A stretch of DNA of 64,000 nucleotides from Psychrilyobacter piezotolerans (GCF_003391055.1 NZ_QUAJ01000009.1:39175-103174); one strand, 5' to 3'. Positions 28,024-37,041 are shown, numbered from the stretch's first letter. Program-made: numbers and translations. Notes: generated by a model not told the origin, from the letters alone.

Positions 28024-29083
28024 CCCCTTCTTCCAATATATCTATTGTGAAATGTTCTATATATTTACTGAGTTTTAGATAAGTTTCATCTACCTCTATG
28101 ATTTTCAGCTCCATACCTAATTCTAATATTTCATTTAATAGGGTTTCCTCTTTTTTATTGAGATTTCCCTTAGTAAATGTAGGTTTATAAATTTCTTTAT
28201 ACTCTATAAACTCATTTAATACCTCTTCTATCTGATAATTGTCTCTATCTAGATATTTAAAAAATTTCAATCCTATTCTTTCTAAATTATTTTTAGGGCT
28301 GGGAAAATTTTGCGATACTTTGATGCTTTCATCACTTCTCAATAAATAAGCAAGTTCATCAAATATAATTAATTTCATTCCAAATAATTCTTCAAATAAA
28401 TCCTCTACCTCATCTCTAAATTCCAGAAGTGAGCTAAAATACGGGTATTCTTTAGTTATCAAAAAATTTTCCAGAAGACCCCTTCTGAGTATCTGGACTT
28501 TTTCTAGATTTTTAATGTTGTATTCCCTGGCACTATTAATATCAAACCCCTCTAAATCATAGGGTAATGTTTCCATGAAGTGCTTTGATATCCCTGTATT
28601 TTCATAGAGTACTTCCTCACAATCCTTTTCATAACCATCCTCGGAGCCATCTAATTTATAAATGAAGTTTTTTTCTTGGCAGTATTTAAGAACTCTTACA
28701 AGTTTTGAACTTACTCTCCTATTTTCCCAGTCTCTTTTTTCTGGAAAATTATTGACAACATGTTCAGCAATCTCAGATATTAACAGGGTTTCCATATCAT
28801 ACTTATCCTCCAAATAATTTAATACCAGGGGTAGTATTATGTACTCATCTAAGTTACTAAAGCCTTTTATTCCTTTGGTTTTATCACCGATAACACTGTA
28901 TTTATTGAGGCTTATCACATCGTTAGAAACACATAAAGTATATCCAAAGGTATTTTGTATATATTCCTCTATCTCTTTTTGATATTCCTTGAGTCTATAC
29001 CATTCATCATAACTGCTTCTATATAGATAGTCTTTAATAAATAAATCTTCCAGGATATCTTTGTACCTTTCTATATTCCACAT
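28010..29083 (-). CDS. jetB: Wadjet type II JetB, KITE-like subunit
   Basis: A 357-residue protein with the layout of DUF2398/TIGR02678. The N-terminus (LEDLFIKDYLYRSSYDEWYRL, then a strand typical of the family's GYTLCVS segment) and the winged-helix-like middle are consistent with the MukE/KITE role, bridging the SMC heads and the kleisin. At 357 residues it is far longer than type I JetB (DUF4194), one reason for the type II call. The start codon overlaps the jetA stop (TAATG). The individual sequence is divergent, so the call leans on gene order. Confidence 0.85.
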   Translation of the reverse strand: MWNIERYKDILEDLFIKDYLYRSSYDEWYRLKEYQKEIEEYIQNTFGYTLCVSNDVISLNKYSVIGDKTKGIKGFSNLDEYIILPLVLNYLEDKYDMETLLISEIAEHVVNNFPEKRDWENRRVSSKLVRVLKYCQEKNFIYKLDGSEDGYEKDCEEVLYENTGISKHFMETLPYDLEGFDINSAREYNIKNLEKVQILRRGLLENFLITKEYPYFSSLLEFRDEVEDLFEELFGMKLIIFDELAYLLRSDESIKVSQNFPSPKNNLERIGLKFFKYLDRDNYQIEEVLNEFIEYKEIYKPTFTKGNLNKKEETLLNEILELGMELKIIEVDETYLKLSKYIEHFTIDILEEGDENE

Positions 29084-30612
29084 TAGTCTTCCTCCTCCCT
29101 TATAAACTCTATTCTAAAGTTAGGAGCATCATAGTTTCCATCAAATGTTTTTAAAATTGTTCTTTCATTTTCATCTTCAGGTCTAAATAACTTAAATAAA
29201 AACACATGATAACGGGCTTTTCCATACTCATAGTAGAGTTTATCGCCTTTTAGGGATATTTTCTTTTCTTCGTATACTTTTGTTAAGCCTGTTTTTATAA
29301 GGTTTATTATAGTGTTTTTTATATCTGTAGTGACTACAGGCAGAGAATCTAATGTTAAAGTATCGTTATCTATATACCTTTCTAAGTTTTTTACCTCGTT
29401 CTGCTTTTTTTTCTCTTCTATAATCAAACTTTTAAGTTTTTCATTGGTTCGATCTTTTATTTGGTAGCTAACCTTTGTCTTTTTTCTTTCTTTTATAGGT
29501 TTCATCATCATAGTAATGTTTGGAGAATCCTCTATTTTTAATACTTCTACTTGCTGCGGGTAATCAGCTTTGAGATGACGGATGTTAAAGTTTCCAAAAA
29601 TTATAGATGAAATCTCTTTGACCTTCTCTATGTCATTGGTATCTAACAATAACTCTGCCACTCTTAGATAGCTGTCTTTTCTAGAATAACTTACCTTTTT
29701 CTTATCTAAAAACATTTTAGCCATCTTAGTAATTTTCTGTATTATATTTATGGTAGCTTTATTTAAAAAATCTACTTCACTGGGTTCTCCATCTACCGAT
29801 AAAAACCAACTCTTTAGTCTGTTATATTGATTTATATAATTTTTCTTGATTTGGCTATATTGTACATCACCAGTCAGTTCTCTTTTTTTAAACTCTCTAT
29901 TTATGGCTGTATTCAGGATCTCCTCTACTCTATTTGTTTTCTCCAAGGTAACTATTATAGTTACAATATCTTGGGTTTCATCCAATAAAACCTTAATAAA
30001 ATCCTCTAAATATTCTCTTAACCGAGCTTTTTTCAGTAAAAATCTATCTTCTTCCATCATCTTTTCATATTCAAAACTATTGAGTTCCATAAGATATCCC
30101 TTATAGTTTTCCCTCAAAAGATTGAAGGCATAGATGATGTTATTCCACTTAGAATGTATATCATCTTCTCCACCATGAAATTCTAATAGCCCCTTCAATT
30201 CATCTTTGAACCTGATGAGTAAGTTTGGGTCTAAAGTAGTAGACAGCGAATTAACCTTATTTAGTTTATTTAGTATAAACTCCTCTATAAGTCTTCCTCT
30301 TTCTGTTAGTTGATACCGATACTTTTTTTTCCTTAACTCTTCTAAACTTTTAATCTGAGAATAGTCATTTTTATACTTTACTACACTCCCTTTTTTAAAT
30401 AGAAACTCAAGATCTTCATTGCAAGTTTCTTCATCATAGTCACTGTATATAGATTCCATTTTTTCAGCTATCTCATGGGAAAAGAGGTATTCCTTTCTCT
30501 CTAAATCTAGATACATTATTCGTATTATATTTCTATAATAACCGCCTCTTCCGACAGATCCTAAATAATCAAATTCACTAAAACCTTTCATTGTTCCAAA
30601 GTCATTTTTCAT
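29083..30612 (-). CDS. jetA: Wadjet type II JetA, kleisin-like subunit
   Basis: About 509 residues, DUF2397/TIGR02677-like. The family-typical opening is seen as FDYLGSVGRGGYYRNIIRIM followed by EIAEKM. The body is helical with winged-helix character. In Wadjet JetA acts as the kleisin (MukF-like) that closes the SMC ring. The open frame reaches a GTG at 30621, but ATG at 30612 with AGGGTGG upstream is the better start. It is the first gene of the minus-strand jetABC(D) operon; a good promoter lies at 30696-30724. Confidence 0.88.
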   Translation of the reverse strand: MKNDFGTMKGFSEFDYLGSVGRGGYYRNIIRIMYLDLERKEYLFSHEIAEKMESIYSDYDEETCNEDLEFLFKKGSVVKYKNDYSQIKSLEELRKKKYRYQLTERGRLIEEFILNKLNKVNSLSTTLDPNLLIRFKDELKGLLEFHGGEDDIHSKWNNIIYAFNLLRENYKGYLMELNSFEYEKMMEEDRFLLKKARLREYLEDFIKVLLDETQDIVTIIVTLEKTNRVEEILNTAINREFKKRELTGDVQYSQIKKNYINQYNRLKSWFLSVDGEPSEVDFLNKATINIIQKITKMAKMFLDKKKVSYSRKDSYLRVAELLLDTNDIEKVKEISSIIFGNFNIRHLKADYPQQVEVLKIEDSPNITMMMKPIKERKKTKVSYQIKDRTNEKLKSLIIEEKKKQNEVKNLERYIDNDTLTLDSLPVVTTDIKNTIINLIKTGLTKVYEEKKISLKGDKLYYEYGKARYHVFLFKLFRPEDENERTILKTFDGNYDAPNFRIEFIREEED

Positions 30613-30695
30613 CTCTTCCACCCTAATTTCATTATTCTTTTTATAATTATTGTTTTATTATACTTTAATTGCTTCTTCTAATCTATTTGATATAC

Positions 30696-30724
30696 ATTAT
30701 AGTATATAATCTTTTGATTGTAAA
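30696..30724 (-). promoter_or_regulatory. sigma-70-type promoter of the Wadjet operon
   Basis: On the minus strand TTTACA (30724-30719), 17-base spacer, TATAAT (30701-30696, perfect -10), about 80 bases before jetA. Confidence 0.7.
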
Positions 30725-30821
30725 AATTATCCTTTTACTGTATCTTTATTAATTATGATACAATAGTTTCAAAAGAGAGGTTTCTTTTGATTAAGTTTAT
30801 TATAGACGAAAGGAGGAACAG

Positions 30822-31805
30822 ATGAAAAAAATAAATTTTGGGATAATCGGGACCGGCAGGATAGCCCAGCAGTTTCTGGATGAGGCTCGAAAAAATAAAA
30901 AAATAGGCCTGGTTGGAATATGTGCCAGAAATTATGAGAAGACAAAAGATATAGCAAAAAAATATAATATAGATAGAGCCTATGAAAGCAGCAGTGAGAT
31001 GTTAGAAGATGAAAGTATAGATGCTGTTTATATTGCTACCATGCATCCCACACATTTTGCCTATACTATGAAAGCTCTAAATGCAGGGAAACATGTGTTG
31101 TGCGAAAAGCCGGCAGTGTTGAAAAAAGAGGAGCTGGAAGAGGTAATAAAATCAGCTGGAGAGAAAAAACTACTGTTTATGGAGGCTGTGACAGTAGGGT
31201 TTAATCCCCTTTATAAGCAGATGAAAGAGTTGATAAAAAGCGGTGAAATAGGAAATGTAGTCCATGTAGAGTCATCCTATGGGAGCAGGAGTACCAAGGT
31301 TCATAAACATAACCCTAAACAGGCCGGAGGAGCTCTCTATGATATAGGGATCTATAACATATTTTTCTTGACCGATCTATTGGGTATACCTTCTGAGCTA
31401 GGTGCCAGTGCAAGGAAAAATGAGTGGGGAGTAGAGGGGAGTGTCACAGGGCTCCTGGAATACCAGGGAGGAGTTACCGGCAGTTTCTATGCTACTATGG
31501 ATTCTATCTCTGGAAACAGTGCCAAGATAATAGGGACAGAGGGGATGATAGAGATTCCTGACAGCTGGACAGTGGCTGAAAAGTTCATTTTAAAGAGAGC
31601 AGGAGAAGAAGACAGGAATTTTGAAATGAGTGAGGATAAGTGGCTGGGGTATGAGATGGACTCCTTTGTGGAAACCCTTCTAAATGGGAAGACTGAAAAT
31701 GAAATTATGACCTATGAAAAGTCATTAAAACTCCACGAAACCATAGATATGATTAAGGAAAAATTGGGATTTAAATATGAAGGTGTAGAAGTGGAAGTCT
31801 ATTAA
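30822..31805 (+). CDS. Gfo/Idh/MocA family oxidoreductase
   Basis: A 327-residue NAD(P)-dependent oxidoreductase. The N-terminal Rossmann fold starts FGIIGTGRIAQQFLDEA and holds the EKP motif (residues 96-98) with the catalytic lysine. The C-terminal domain has GGALYDIGIYN, whose aspartate is part of the usual active site. Members act on sugars, inositols or dihydrodiols; the substrate is not readable. The ATG has AAAGGAGG upstream. It lies between Wadjet and the AAA-TOPRIM gene, and its more G-rich codon use looks like ordinary host genes, unlike the A+T-rich neighbours, so it is probably a bystander. Confidence 0.9.
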   Translation: MKKINFGIIGTGRIAQQFLDEARKNKKIGLVGICARNYEKTKDIAKKYNIDRAYESSSEMLEDESIDAVYIATMHPTHFAYTMKALNAGKHVLCEKPAVLKKEELEEVIKSAGEKKLLFMEAVTVGFNPLYKQMKELIKSGEIGNVVHVESSYGSRSTKVHKHNPKQAGGALYDIGIYNIFFLTDLLGIPSELGASARKNEWGVEGSVTGLLEYQGGVTGSFYATMDSISGNSAKIIGTEGMIEIPDSWTVAEKFILKRAGEEDRNFEMSEDKWLGYEMDSFVETLLNGKTENEIMTYEKSLKLHETIDMIKEKLGFKYEGVEVEVY

Positions 31806-31825
31806 CTAGAAGGAATTATTTTTTA

Positions 31826-31834
31826 TGCTATAAT
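31826..31834 (+). promoter_or_regulatory. extended -10 promoter of the AAA-TOPRIM gene
   Basis: TGCTATAAT at 39 bases before the start codon; AAGAGGAG forms the ribosome binding site. Confidence 0.6.
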
Positions 31835-31872
31835 TAGACAAAATTAATAATAAGAAAAAGAGGAGACATATA

Positions 31873-33843
31873 ATGATTGTAGGATTATTTATAAGGCACT
31901 ACAAAATATTTAAAGGGATGAATTTTATTCCAATTTGTAATAATAAAAATGAAAAATATTCTATGATATTAGGAAATAATGGTGTGGGAAAAAGTTCAAT
32001 ATTAGAAGCAATGGATACATTTTTTAATAATTCAAACTGGAATTTAACAAAAGATGGGAAAAAAGATGAAGCATTAATAGCTCCAATTTTTCTTATAAAC
32101 AAGAATGAAATAAAAGTAGAGAAAGCTTATAAAGAAGTTTTTGAAGGAATTAGTAATTACTTTTGGAATGTAACTAAAAAAGAAAATTTTAATTTAACAG
32201 ATAAACCATATCAAGATTTTTTTGAATTAAAAGATAGATTAAAAGAAAAGTATTCTAGTGAGAATTATTATTTAATTTTAGCAGGAGTTCAGTATTCTGA
32301 TAGACAAAATGCGTTTTTTACTACATTCAATAAGTCTGTAGAGGAAATAATTAGTACGTTTGACTCTACCAATAAAATTAAAGGAAGAATATTATCAAAA
32401 TTAAAAGAATTTTATTCATATATTTATATTCCTGTAGAATCTAAAATAAATGATATTTTAAAATTAGAAAATAAAGAAATGCAAAAATTAATGAATGAGG
32501 ACATTTTAGAAAAAATTGATATGGTTTTAAATAAAAAAAGTTTTATACCTAATAAAGGAAGAAATAATAGGGCGAAAAAGAGTTTGATAGATATTATAAA
32601 TGTCAGTCTTGATGGATATCTTGAAGGTATTAATTCAAAAATAAGCGATATTGATAAAGGGTATGATTTTAAGAGAGAAAGTGGACATAAAAAGAATTTA
32701 ACTTCTTTAGATGTAAGGGAAAAAATATTAGAAGCATATTTTATAATAAGGACTTTAAAAAAGGATAATAAAGATATATCACAACTAAGTTCAGGAGAAC
32801 AGAGAATAGCTTTAATAGATATGGCTACAGCATTTTTAACAGGTGAAAAATCGAAGAATAAAAATATTATTTTGGCAATAGATGAACCGGAAAATTCTTT
32901 GCATTTATCAAAATGTTTTTCACAAATACAAAGATTAAGTAAATTATCAGAAAACAATCAGGTGATTTTAACTAGTCATTGGTATGGATCACTACCAATA
33001 ACGCAGAGAGGAATGTTAAATCACTTAGAAAAGAATTTCCAAACTAATAAAATAGATATTAAAAGTTTTGAATTTAAAAATTATTTTGAAAGTAGAAGAG
33101 GATTGCCAAAAGATATAATGATCAAAAGTTATTTTGAATTAAGTTCTTCTATTTTAAACTCAATGAGAGCAGATGGAACTAATTGGATTATTTGTGAAGG
33201 AAGTTCAGATAAATTATATATAGAGAACTATGTTGGTGATAATATAAAAAATTTAAGGACATTTGCGGTTGGTGGATGCGGAAATGTGAGAAAGTTATAT
33301 CAATATCTTTTCATTCCATTTAATGAAAAAAGTGAAGATGATGATATAAAAGGAAAAATATTATTATTGGTTGATAGTGATGAAACACTTAATGTTTTAA
33401 GTGTTGATTCAGAAACTAATAATAAAAAAATGAAAATAGCTAGACTTCATTTATCAGAGAAAAAAAGAAAAACATGTCTTAATGATTTAAAAGCGAATGG
33501 AGAATACTGCCAAACAGAAATAGAAGATTGTTTAAATCCACTTTTATTTTATCAAGCATTTAAGGAATCCATTAGTGAGCATGGAACGGATATGCAAAAA
33601 GAAGGGATTAATTATTTTGAGTTAAATATTGATGTTTATGGTTCTAGAATAAAGGGAGAAAATTCGATATTAAAACTTAATGATTTGGCAGGACAAGATC
33701 TAAAAAAACATCTTCTTGAATTTATTGATGAGTCAGAGCCAAAAAATATAATTGCAAATCGATATATAGAATTACTAAAACAAGATGAAAAGAAAAATGT
33801 TCCAGAATTATTTGAAAAGATAACTGAATTTTTTTGTGATTAA
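31873..33843 (+). CDS. stand-alone AAA ATPase-TOPRIM protein (OLD/PARIS-like), putative defence protein
   Basis: A 656-residue protein combining an ABC/SMC-like ATPase and a TOPRIM-like domain. Walker A GNNGVGKS is at 34-41, the signature LSSGEQR at ~305, Walker B IILAIDEPENS at ~332, and a following ILTSHW gives the H-loop. From ~435 a TOPRIM-like domain shows IICEGSSDKLYI (acidic) and LLLVDSDE (DxD, ~497). This order is that of OLD-family nucleases and of AriA-AriB fusions of the PARIS system, which act against phage. It is very A+T-rich compared with the oxidoreductase before it, which hints at transfer. It is transcribed alone and I see no partner gene such as GajB. The cutting activity is inferred only. 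Confidence 0.8.
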   Translation: MIVGLFIRHYKIFKGMNFIPICNNKNEKYSMILGNNGVGKSSILEAMDTFFNNSNWNLTKDGKKDEALIAPIFLINKNEIKVEKAYKEVFEGISNYFWNVTKKENFNLTDKPYQDFFELKDRLKEKYSSENYYLILAGVQYSDRQNAFFTTFNKSVEEIISTFDSTNKIKGRILSKLKEFYSYIYIPVESKINDILKLENKEMQKLMNEDILEKIDMVLNKKSFIPNKGRNNRAKKSLIDIINVSLDGYLEGINSKISDIDKGYDFKRESGHKKNLTSLDVREKILEAYFIIRTLKKDNKDISQLSSGEQRIALIDMATAFLTGEKSKNKNIILAIDEPENSLHLSKCFSQIQRLSKLSENNQVILTSHWYGSLPITQRGMLNHLEKNFQTNKIDIKSFEFKNYFESRRGLPKDIMIKSYFELSSSILNSMRADGTNWIICEGSSDKLYIENYVGDNIKNLRTFAVGGCGNVRKLYQYLFIPFNEKSEDDDIKGKILLLVDSDETLNVLSVDSETNNKKMKIARLHLSEKKRKTCLNDLKANGEYCQTEIEDCLNPLLFYQAFKESISEHGTDMQKEGINYFELNIDVYGSRIKGENSILKLNDLAGQDLKKHLLEFIDESEPKNIIANRYIELLKQDEKKNVPELFEKITEFFCD

Positions 33844-33879
33844 TTTAAATATAATTTTGGTTGTGAATTAGGAGGAGTG

Positions 33880-34098
33880 ATGGCAGAAATAAAATTTGAG
33901 ATAGAGGAAAAAATGGGGATACTCAGTGAAAGAAAGGGATGGACCAAGGAGTTAAACATGGTTTCGTGGAATAACAGGAAGGCCAAGGCTGACATCAGAG
34001 AATGGGATGAAACCCATGAGAAGATGGGAAAGGGAATAACCCTATCATGGGAAGAACTGGTAGAATTAAAGAAAATATTGAATAATATGGATTTATAA
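33880..34098 (+). CDS. ydbC: YdbC family PC4-like DNA-binding protein
   Basis: A 72-residue protein of the YdbC / PC4 p15 family, small single-stranded-DNA-binding proteins related to eukaryotic PC4. The core GWTKELNMVSWNNRKAKADI and REWDETHEKMGKGITLS is unmistakable, ending in a helix EELVELKKIL. ATG at 33880 with TTAGGAGG upstream is chosen rather than the GTG at 33877. Its promoter seems to be shared with, or to lie just behind, the AAA-TOPRIM gene. Cellular role uncertain. Confidence 0.85.
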   Translation: MAEIKFEIEEKMGILSERKGWTKELNMVSWNNRKAKADIREWDETHEKMGKGITLSWEELVELKKILNNMDL

Positions 34099-34120
34099 AG
34101 AATAGATCTAGTATAAATTG

Positions 34121-34150
34121 AAAAGAGCGGTTTTTACCGTTTTTTTTTTG
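34121..34150 (+). terminator. terminator after ydbC
   Basis: AAAAGAGCGGT-tttt-ACCGTTTTTTTTTT: a short G+C stem extended by A-T pairs and followed by a long T-run. Confidence 0.75.
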
Positions 34151-34170
34151 TGCTGAAAACATAAATGTTA

Positions 34171-34179
34171 TGTTATAAT
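34171..34179 (+). promoter_or_regulatory. extended -10 promoter of rsgA
   Basis: TGTTATAAT, about 90 bases before the rsgA start and 23 before a small leader frame. Confidence 0.6.
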
Positions 34180-34201
34180 GAAGAAAATAAAAGGAGTTGA
34201 G

Positions 34202-34306
34202 ATGATGTTTGGAGTAAATAGAAAAACTAAATTGGAAATAAAAAATATCAATATTTTTGGAGGTAAAAATGAGTTTAAAGAAGTTAGGGTGGTTAGGAGA
34301 ACCTAG
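34202..34306 (+). CDS. possible 34-residue leader peptide overlapping rsgA start
   Basis: Two consecutive ATG codons at 34202 and 34205 follow a strong AAGGAG site (34191-34196). The frame runs 34 codons through the rsgA ribosome binding site and into its coding region, ending at TAG 34304-34306. Residues are basic and unremarkable. Its translation could influence rsgA initiation by overlap. It may equally be an accidental frame; no homologue is recognised. Confidence 0.35.
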   Translation: MMFGVNRKTKLEIKNINIFGGKNEFKEVRVVRRT

Positions 34307-35285
34307 AGAAAATTTAGGTCGAATATCCGCAATTTATAGGGACCAATATAGAGTAATTATGGAAAATGAAGAGTTTTTGACAACTATTACTGGGAAGATG
34401 AGATTTGAAGGTTTATTTCCTGCTGTAGGAGATTGGGTTATTTTAGAAGAAGGTAGAATTAATAATATTTTAGAAAGAAAAACTAAAATTTCAAGAAAAG
34501 CAGCAGGAAATGATGTAGCAGAGCAGGTTATTGCAGCTAATGTAGATTATGTATTTATAGTTTCATCATTTAATGATGATTTTAATCTTTCAAGATTAGA
34601 AAGATATTTGACTATAGTATATGAAAGTGGAGCTACTCCAGTATTTATTTTAACTAAAAAAGATATAGGGGAAAATATAGATGAGAAAATATCTAATCTT
34701 TCTGATATAGCTTTTGGAGTTCCAATTCACGGAATTACTTCATATGACGATATGGAGATAGATGAGTTGAGAAAATACTTTATAGGAAATAAAACCATAG
34801 CCTTGATAGGGTCTTCAGGAGTCGGAAAATCAACTATTATCAATAAATTATTAGGTAAAGAAATTATGAAAACATCAGGAATAAGAGAGTCGGATGCAAA
34901 AGGACGCCATACAACAACAACAAGGGAATTATTTGTATTAGAAAAGGAAGGTTTTATTATAGATACACCTGGAATGAGAGAGTTGCAGTTATGGAGTGCA
35001 GATATTGAGCAAGGATTTTCTGATATAGAGGAATTTTCAAAACGGTGCAAATTTGTAGATTGTAAACATGAAAATGAGCCTAAATGTGCTGTAAAAAAAG
35101 CTGTTCAAGATGGATTATTAACTCAAAAAAGATTGGATAATTATAAAAAATTACAGTCGGAAATAGAGTATATAGAAGCCAAACAATGTGGTGGTCATAA
35201 ATATGCAGAAAAAGCTAAAATTACTAAGATGATGGGAAGCTTAGGAGCACGTAAACAGATAAAAAAAATTAAAGAACATAGATAA
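34269..35285 (+). CDS. rsgA: ribosome small subunit-dependent GTPase RsgA
   Basis: A 338-residue circularly permuted GTPase that helps the late maturation of the 30S subunit. N-terminal OB domain ~25-75 (GRISAIYRDQYRVI), then the permuted G motifs: LTKKDIG (G4), IALIGSSGVGKST (G1, ~176-188), TTTTRELF (G2) and DTPGMREL (G3). The C-terminal zinc knuckle CKFVDCKHENEPKC keeps its C-C-H-C ligands. The open frame begins at TTG 34257, but ATG 34269 with GGAGG directly upstream is the better start. It has its own promoter and terminator. Confidence 0.94.
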   Translation: MSLKKLGWLGEPRENLGRISAIYRDQYRVIMENEEFLTTITGKMRFEGLFPAVGDWVILEEGRINNILERKTKISRKAAGNDVAEQVIAANVDYVFIVSSFNDDFNLSRLERYLTIVYESGATPVFILTKKDIGENIDEKISNLSDIAFGVPIHGITSYDDMEIDELRKYFIGNKTIALIGSSGVGKSTIINKLLGKEIMKTSGIRESDAKGRHTTTTRELFVLEKEGFIIDTPGMRELQLWSADIEQGFSDIEEFSKRCKFVDCKHENEPKCAVKKAVQDGLLTQKRLDNYKKLQSEIEYIEAKQCGGHKYAEKAKITKMMGSLGARKQIKKIKEHR

Positions 35286-35292
35286 AATATAG

Positions 35293-35330
35293 AGCTAGAG
35301 TCGAGGATAAAGCCCTTTACTCTAGCTTTT
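35293..35330 (+). terminator. terminator after rsgA
   Basis: A 9-base-pair stem AGCTAGAGT / ACTCTAGCT with a 17-base loop, followed by TTTTAT. Confidence 0.75.
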
Positions 35331-35420
35331 ATACGAAATTCATGATAAAATTATTATAAATGTTTTATAGTATTTAGGATGTAATTATAGAGAAAATTAG
35401 TATATAGGAGATAAATTTTT

Positions 35421-36974
35421 ATGAGTATTTTAGATGTAAGCAGGGTAAGTCACGGGTATGGTGCTAGAACAATTTTAGAGGATGCTTCTTTCAGACTTTT
35501 AAAGGGAGAGCACGTAGGATTAGTAGGAGCCAATGGAGAAGGGAAATCTACTTTTTTAAATATAATAACAGGAAAACTTATGCCCGACGAAGGAAGGGTA
35601 GAGTGGTGTAATCATATTACTACGGGATATTTGGATCAGTACAGCAGTCTGGAGAGCGGTAAAACTATCAGAGATATCTTAAAGTCAGCTTTTGCTCCCA
35701 TGTTTGAACTGGAAAAAGAAATTATGGAACTCTATGAAAAGATGGCGACGTGCAACGAAGTCGAGATGGAGATGATCTTGGAAGAGGTAGGAGAGATCCA
35801 GAGTATCTTGGATAGTTCTGAATTTTATAATTTAGATTCAAAAATAGAATCTTATGCAGCTGGTCTGGGTCTTATGGACATAGGGCTAGAAAAAGATGTA
35901 GCAGAACTTTCCGGCGGGCAGAGAGCTAAGATCTTACTGGCTAAAGTTTTATTGGAAAACCCTATGATCCTGATCTTAGATGAACCTACTAACTTTTTGG
36001 ATGAGGATCATATTATCTGGCTGAAGAATTTTTTACAAAATTATGAAAATGCATTTATCCTGGTATCCCATGATATCCCATTTTTAAACGATGTAACCAA
36101 TGTAATCTATCATATTGAGAAAGCAGAATTGACTAGGTATACAGGTGGATACCATCAGTTTCTAGAGATGTATGAATTGAAAAAACGTCAAATAGAGCAG
36201 GCTTATAAGAAACAGCAAAAAGAGATAGCACATTTAGAGGATTTTGTAGCCCGGAATAAAGCTCGGATAGCAACTACTAATATGGCTAAGAGTAGACAAA
36301 AAAAATTAGACAAAATGGATGTAATAACCATAGAGAAGGATAAACCAAAACCGCAATTTTATTTTAAAACTGCCAGAACCCCGTCAAGGGAAGTTATCAC
36401 GGTAAAAGACCTGGTGATCGGTTATAATGAGCCGCTGACAAGGGAACTTAACTTTACCATAGAAAGAAATCAAAAAATTGCAATCAAAGGAGTAAATGGA
36501 CTGGGGAAATCTACCCTGATAAATACAATTTTAAGAAAGATAAAGCCTATCTCCGGGAAGATCGAGCATGGTCAATTTTTAGAAGTGGGATACTTTAAAC
36601 AAGAGGAAGAGAGCAGTGGAAAGACTGCCTTAGATGAATTTTGGGATGAATTTCCATCAATGACTAATGGAGAGGTAAGATCTGCATTAGCTAAATGTGG
36701 GTTGACTAAAGATCATATTGGGACGAAGATGAGAGCTCTGTCTGGAGGAGAAAATGCCAAGGTAAGATTAGGTAAGATAATGAATCGTGAGATCAATTTC
36801 TTAGTGCTGGATGAGCCGACAAATCATTTGGACGTGGATGCCAAGGATGAACTGAAAAATGCCATAAAAGAATTTAAGGGAACTGTATTTATAGTGAGTC
36901 ATGAACCTGAATTTTATATGGATATAGTAACAGATGTTTGGAATGTAGAGGACTGGACAACAAAAATTATATAA
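35421..36974 (+). CDS. ABC-F family ATPase
   Basis: A 517-residue protein with two ABC ATPase domains in tandem and no membrane segments, the ABC-F layout. Walker A motifs are GANGEGKS (~37-44) and GVNGLGKS (~358-365); signatures LSGGQRAKI and LSGGENAKV; Walker B motifs ILILDEPTNFLDED and FLVLDEPTNHLDVD. The linker (~235-310) is the basic P-site tRNA interaction motif. ABC-F proteins act on the ribosome, in translation regulation or antibiotic protection. The specific subgroup (YbiT/YdiF-like versus resistance type) is not certain. A regular chromosomal role is more likely than resistance. Confidence 0.92.
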   Translation: MSILDVSRVSHGYGARTILEDASFRLLKGEHVGLVGANGEGKSTFLNIITGKLMPDEGRVEWCNHITTGYLDQYSSLESGKTIRDILKSAFAPMFELEKEIMELYEKMATCNEVEMEMILEEVGEIQSILDSSEFYNLDSKIESYAAGLGLMDIGLEKDVAELSGGQRAKILLAKVLLENPMILILDEPTNFLDEDHIIWLKNFLQNYENAFILVSHDIPFLNDVTNVIYHIEKAELTRYTGGYHQFLEMYELKKRQIEQAYKKQQKEIAHLEDFVARNKARIATTNMAKSRQKKLDKMDVITIEKDKPKPQFYFKTARTPSREVITVKDLVIGYNEPLTRELNFTIERNQKIAIKGVNGLGKSTLINTILRKIKPISGKIEHGQFLEVGYFKQEEESSGKTALDEFWDEFPSMTNGEVRSALAKCGLTKDHIGTKMRALSGGENAKVRLGKIMNREINFLVLDEPTNHLDVDAKDELKNAIKEFKGTVFIVSHEPEFYMDIVTDVWNVEDWTTKII

Positions 36975-37041
36975 GTTGGAATAATTAAATAGATAGTTAA
37001 CAACTTTTGTGTTTTCATTCAAATCTTAATTAATAAAAAAA

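Noticed and set aside
22473..30621. Type I Wadjet or chromosomal MksBEF condensin
   Set aside because: JetA and JetB sizes, the JetC opening (GFFNFWLFD) and the JetD end fit type II; JetD would not be expected with a housekeeping condensin.
31873..33843. Gabija GajA
   Set aside because: No GajB-like UvrD helicase gene follows; the next gene is ydbC.
35421..36974. Antibiotic resistance ABC-F
   Set aside because: Motifs are those of the general ABC-F group; nothing in sequence or context points specifically to a resistance subgroup.
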